A stretch of 8,546 nt of DNA, taken from assembly GCA_017472105.1 (NCBI GenBank), contig JAFUQY010000154.1, positions 1-8,546 on the forward strand, read 5' to 3'. How positions within the stretch are numbered: position 1 is the first letter of the stretch; each line of letters opens with the position of its first letter. Shown piece by piece: positions 5,600 through 8,546 of this stretch. The position numbers were made by a program, and so were the translations under genes. Source of the DNA: Clostridia bacterium (lineage in GTDB: Bacteria; Bacillota_A; Clostridia; Oscillospirales; CAG-272). Under the pieces are notes generated by a model. That model searched no databases, was not told the origin of the DNA, and saw nothing but the letters and a program-made list of their open reading frames with translations.

Positions 5600-8332
5600 A
5601 TGAACGAAACGATAAGAGTCTCCGCCGGCAGACAGATGCATCCGGTCAGGCAGGAGCATGTCACGATTCCATCCGCATCCCGCGGGCTGAGTGATGAGGA
5701 AGTGCTCCGCTCCCGCGATCTTCATGGCTCAAACGCGATGACCGTGCAGAAGCAGACCGGATTTTTCCGGCAGTTCCTCGCAAATCTGAACGATCCCATC
5801 ATCAAAATCCTCATCGCCGCGCTCGTCATCAACACCGCATTCACGTTCTCCGACAGAAACTGGGCGGAAAGTATCGGCATCGCGCTGACCGTTCTCATCT
5901 CCGCCATGGTGACGACGATTTCCGAGCATTCCTCCGGCGCATCGTTTGAAAAGCTGTACGGCAGACTCGGCGATTCGACGGTGAAAGTCATACGGAACGG
6001 TGCGGAAAGCGACTGTCCGGCGTCCGATCTCGTGCGGTATGATGTGGTGCAGCTCTTTCCCGGCGACACGGTTCCGGCGGACGGGATTATCCTGCGCGGG
6101 TCCATCGGATGCGACGAATCCGCACTGACCGGTGAGAGCCGCAAGGTGGAAAAGGCCGCAGATTCCGCCGTTCTTGCCGCGCTGTACAAAACCGGATCCG
6201 CCGAGCCGAAGACCGGTGCGGGATATTACGTTCTCCGCGGCAGTCATGTGGCGTCGGGCAGCGGTGTCATGCTCGTTCTCGCGGTCGGTGACGCTACCAT
6301 GTACGGCGCAATCGCATCGGAGCTCGCGGACGGGGATTCGGTCAGTCCCTTGAAAGACCGCCTGTCCCAGCTTGCCCGTACGATTTCAAAAATCGGATAC
6401 GTCTCCGCCGCACTGGTTGCCGCTGTACATCTCGCGGATGCGTTCTGGTTTGACGCGGGCATGAATCCCGAAATCGCGCTGGCGCGGCTGTCCGATGTGC
6501 GTCTGCTGGCGAAGGAGCTGATTCAGGCGCTGACCCTTGCCATCTCCATCGTCGTGGTCGCGGTGCCGGAAGGATTGCCGATGATGATTACCGTGGTGCT
6601 CTCGTCAAACATGAAGCGGATGCTGAAATCGGGCGTTCTCGTGCGGCGTCTGGTCGGAATTGAAACGGCGGGATGCGTGGATATCCTGTTCACCGACAAG
6701 ACGGGCACGCTGACCACGGGAAACCTGAGTGTGACCGCTGTCGTGACTGCCGACGATACGTACCGCGTGTTTCCGTCCTGTCCGCCGGAGCTGAGAGAGA
6801 AACTGCAGAATTCCTCCCGTGCATGCACCTCCGTCCGCAATACAACCGAAGAGGCGATCAACCGTTTCTGCGGACTTACACGGACACCGGAGCCGCCGGA
6901 GAAGCAGATTCCCTTTGATTCCGCACGGAAATTTTCCGCCGGTGTTGTGGAGAACCGCCTGTACATCCGCGGAGCCGCCGAGTATCTCCTGCCAGCCTGC
7001 ACCGCTGTGTACAAGCGTGACGGAACGGTGATTCCCATGCCGGGCGAAAAAATGAAGGAAATCCGCCGGATGATTTCGGAGTACGCGTCAAAGTCCTGCC
7101 GGATTCTGCTTGCCGCCGAGGGAGATCCCGCCATGCTTGACAATCTCCGCACTTCCCTGCCGGTATCCGGGCTGATTTTCACTGCACTCTACGTGATCCG
7201 TGACGAGATCCGACCCGAAGCCGCACCTGCCGTCCGCGAATGTCATCAGGCAGGGATTCAGGTCGTCATGCTGACGGGTGACAACGCTGAAACTGCCGCC
7301 GGAATCGCCGTGGAATGCGGAATTCTGCCGGAGAAACATGCCGTTTACAGCCCGAAGGACAGCATCTCCGCTCTGATTCAGCGAAAGACGCCGCTTGTCA
7401 TGGACGGTGGTGTGATGCGCTCCGCTTCGGATGACGAGCTGACGGAACTGCTTCCCCTGATCCGGGTGATCTCCCGCGTGACACCTGCGGACAAAAGCCG
7501 GCTCATCCGTATTGCCAAAGCCGCGTCCCACATCACAGGCATGACCGGTGACGGCATCAACGACGCTCCCGCGCTCAAGGCCGCCGACGTCGGATTTGCG
7601 ATGGGAAGCGGTACGGACGTTGCGCGCGAAGCCGGGGATATCGTCATCACCGACGATAACTTCGCGTCCATCACGCAGGCGGTTCTCTTCGGACGGACGA
7701 TTTTTTCGAGCATCCGCAAATTCATCACGTTCCAGCTGACCATGAATCTCGCCGCCGTGGGTGTGTCCGTTCTCGGAACCATGTTCGGCATCGAGCATCC
7801 TGTGACGGTGATTCAGATGCTGTGGGTGAACATCATCATGGATACGCTCGGGTCGCTGGCGTTCGCGGGTGAGCCTGCCCTGCCCGACTGCATGAAACAG
7901 CCGCCGGTGAAGCGCGATGCCCCCATTCTCACGGGATCGATGGCATGCCGCATACTCCTGACCGGCGGATACGCGGTTGTGATGGCGATGTTCTTCCTGC
8001 TCTCGGAGCGGGTGCGGCATTTCTTCGGCGGCGGTGAACGCTATCATCTGACGCTCTTCTTCGCCCTGTTTATCTTCATGGGCATCGGCATTGCACTGTG
8101 CACCCGGACGCCGCAGCTGAATCTGTTCTCGGGCATCCGGAAAAACGCCGCGTTCCTTGTCATCATGCCGATGGTTGCGCTGATCCAGCTCGTCATCATC
8201 TATTTCGGCGGTGATGTGTTCCGGTGCGTACCGCTCAAAGCCGGGGATCTGCTGTACTGCGCACTGTTCGCCCTGACGGTGATTCCGGCAGACACCATCC
8301 GCAAAGCTGTGACCGCGCTGCTTCGGAAATAA
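5600..8332 (+). CDS. Calcium-transporting P-type ATPase, PMCA (P2B)-like
   Basis: A 910-residue integral membrane pump using ATP to export Ca2+ (or a related divalent cation). The actuator motif TGES is at 177-180, the phosphorylation site DKTGTLT at 366-372 (Asp366), and the hinge TGDGINDAPALKAADVGFAMG starts near 649 (Asp651, Asp655). About ten membrane helices are visible: M1 ~65-85, M2 ~90-110, M3 ~262-284, M4 ~311-335, M5 ~709-730, M6 ~735-757, and M7-M10 between ~785 and 902. Site-II-type ion ligands are present: PEGLP (323-327, Glu324) in M4, Asn716 in M5, and Asn744/Asp748 in M6 (WVNIIMDT), the PMCA pattern. The tail ends soon after M10, so there is no calmodulin-type regulatory domain. 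The nucleotide-binding motif usually read as KGAxE is RGAAE here (Arg457). The start at 5600 has only a weak GGCAGG site. No neighbour suggests a partner. Confidence 0.93.
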   Translation: MNETIRVSAGRQMHPVRQEHVTIPSASRGLSDEEVLRSRDLHGSNAMTVQKQTGFFRQFLANLNDPIIKILIAALVINTAFTFSDRNWAESIGIALTVLISAMVTTISEHSSGASFEKLYGRLGDSTVKVIRNGAESDCPASDLVRYDVVQLFPGDTVPADGIILRGSIGCDESALTGESRKVEKAADSAVLAALYKTGSAEPKTGAGYYVLRGSHVASGSGVMLVLAVGDATMYGAIASELADGDSVSPLKDRLSQLARTISKIGYVSAALVAAVHLADAFWFDAGMNPEIALARLSDVRLLAKELIQALTLAISIVVVAVPEGLPMMITVVLSSNMKRMLKSGVLVRRLVGIETAGCVDILFTDKTGTLTTGNLSVTAVVTADDTYRVFPSCPPELREKLQNSSRACTSVRNTTEEAINRFCGLTRTPEPPEKQIPFDSARKFSAGVVENRLYIRGAAEYLLPACTAVYKRDGTVIPMPGEKMKEIRRMISEYASKSCRILLAAEGDPAMLDNLRTSLPVSGLIFTALYVIRDEIRPEAAPAVRECHQAGIQVVMLTGDNAETAAGIAVECGILPEKHAVYSPKDSISALIQRKTPLVMDGGVMRSASDDELTELLPLIRVISRVTPADKSRLIRIAKAASHITGMTGDGINDAPALKAADVGFAMGSGTDVAREAGDIVITDDNFASITQAVLFGRTIFSSIRKFITFQLTMNLAAVGVSVLGTMFGIEHPVTVIQMLWVNIIMDTLGSLAFAGEPALPDCMKQPPVKRDAPILTGSMACRILLTGGYAVVMAMFFLLSERVRHFFGGGERYHLTLFFALFIFMGIGIALCTRTPQLNLFSGIRKNAAFLVIMPMVALIQLVIIYFGGDVFRCVPLKAGDLLYCALFALTVIPADTIRKAVTALLRK

Positions 8333-8338
8333 AAAAGA

Positions 8339-8380
8339 AACCGCACTGCGGAATCTCACTGGAAATCCGTAAGTGCGGTT
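8339..8380 (-). terminator. Terminator for the minus-strand transporter gene, possibly acting in both directions
   Basis: AACCGCACT (8339-8347) pairs with AGTGCGGTT (8372-8380), and the stem continues after a small bulge with CGGA (8349-8352) against TCCG (8366-8369). Read on the minus strand the hairpin is followed by TTCTTTTTTATTT (complement of 8326-8338), a good T tract. Read on the plus strand there is no T tract after it, so termination of the ATPase mRNA here would be weak. Confidence 0.75.
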
Positions 8381-8387
8381 GGATGAT

Positions 8388-8546
8388 TCAGATCAGCGCG
8401 AGCGTTTTGAGGATAAATATTCCGGCGAACACCGTCAGTGCGCAGAGCATGGTCGACAGCAGAAGAATCTGTGCCGCCAGTTCGTGGTCGTTGCCCATTT
8501 TCTTCGCCATAATGTAGCTGGAAACCGCCGTGGGTGCACCGAAGCA
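8388..8546 (-). CDS. AEC (auxin efflux carrier) family transporter, C-terminal end, 5' truncated by window edge
   Basis: Reading the minus strand from base 8546 gives 52 residues ending at a TGA (8388-8390). The fragment begins GAPTAVSSYIMAKKMGND and continues into a hydrophobic helix (about residues 26-50, ILLLSTMLCALTVFAGIFIL), ending KTLALI. The GAP-x-AVSSY-x-MA segment followed by one last membrane helix is the usual C-terminus of bacterial AEC permeases, which carry small carboxylates or other organic anions across the cytoplasmic membrane. The gene converges on the ATPase gene with 55 bases between the stops and a terminator hairpin in between. The rest of the protein (~250 residues expected) lies beyond the window, so neither substrate nor integrity can be judged. 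This gene was recognised by translating the edge, because no start codon of the true reading frame is inside the window. Confidence 0.82.
   Translation of the reverse strand, partial: CFGAPTAVSSYIMAKKMGNDHELAAQILLLSTMLCALTVFAGIFILKTLALI

Noticed and set aside
7088..8359. Long minus-strand open frame (423 codons) opposite the ATPase
   Set aside because: Composition is rich in His, Arg and Gly with no domain, as expected for the reverse complement of a real gene, and it runs through the terminator hairpin.
8224..8517. Plus-strand 97-codon frame across the ATPase end and the convergent gene
   Set aside because: It overlaps the 3' end of the ATPase gene in another frame, crosses the hairpin, and runs antisense to the AEC transporter fragment, which has clear family motifs.

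Overview
The window looks like a chromosomal segment of a GC-rich Firmicute, probably an uncultured gut or rumen Clostridia-type organism. The evidence is strong AGGAGG-type ribosome binding sites, short intrinsic terminators between genes, MEP-pathway isoprenoid synthesis (ispE), a DUF362/ferredoxin protein and a GTP-type PEP carboxykinase. This placement is an inference from gene style and I could not test it by homology search. I see no mobile element, CRISPR array, tRNA or rRNA, and no gene-free stretch longer than about 130 bases.

Layout, left to right. (1) Bases 1-639 are the C-terminal third of a GTP-dependent PEP carboxykinase, closed by an intrinsic terminator at 659-697. (2) Bases 769-2163 encode an ECF-like sigma factor with normal sigma2 and sigma4 regions in the first ~155 residues, followed by an unusual ~305-residue extension that includes a winged-helix-like segment. 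A strong internal ribosome binding site and ATG sit at the junction. A hairpin terminator follows. (3) A good extended -10 promoter (2212-2240) starts a unit of a DUF362 protein with two [4Fe-4S] motifs (2273-3448) and, 19 bases on, ispE (3468-4313). (4) After 42 bases comes an Eis-like GNAT acetyltransferase (4356-5507), which may have its own promoter inside the 3' end of ispE and ends at a very strong terminator. (5) A PMCA-type calcium P-type ATPase (5600-8332) follows. (6) A convergent AEC-family transporter gene enters from the right on the minus strand (to 8388); a hairpin between the two stops lies in the right place and orientation to terminate it.

The genes do not form one obvious pathway. 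The segment reads as several short transcription units: central carbon metabolism, a regulator, an Fe-S protein/isoprenoid pair, an acetyltransferase and a cation pump. The PEPCK and acetyltransferase genes appear to use a more biased codon set (TTC, CTC, AAG, GGC, GAC) than the sigma factor and ATPase genes, which suggests higher expression. The most interesting element is the sigma factor with its large extension and the possible second translation start that would release the extension as a separate ~304-residue protein.
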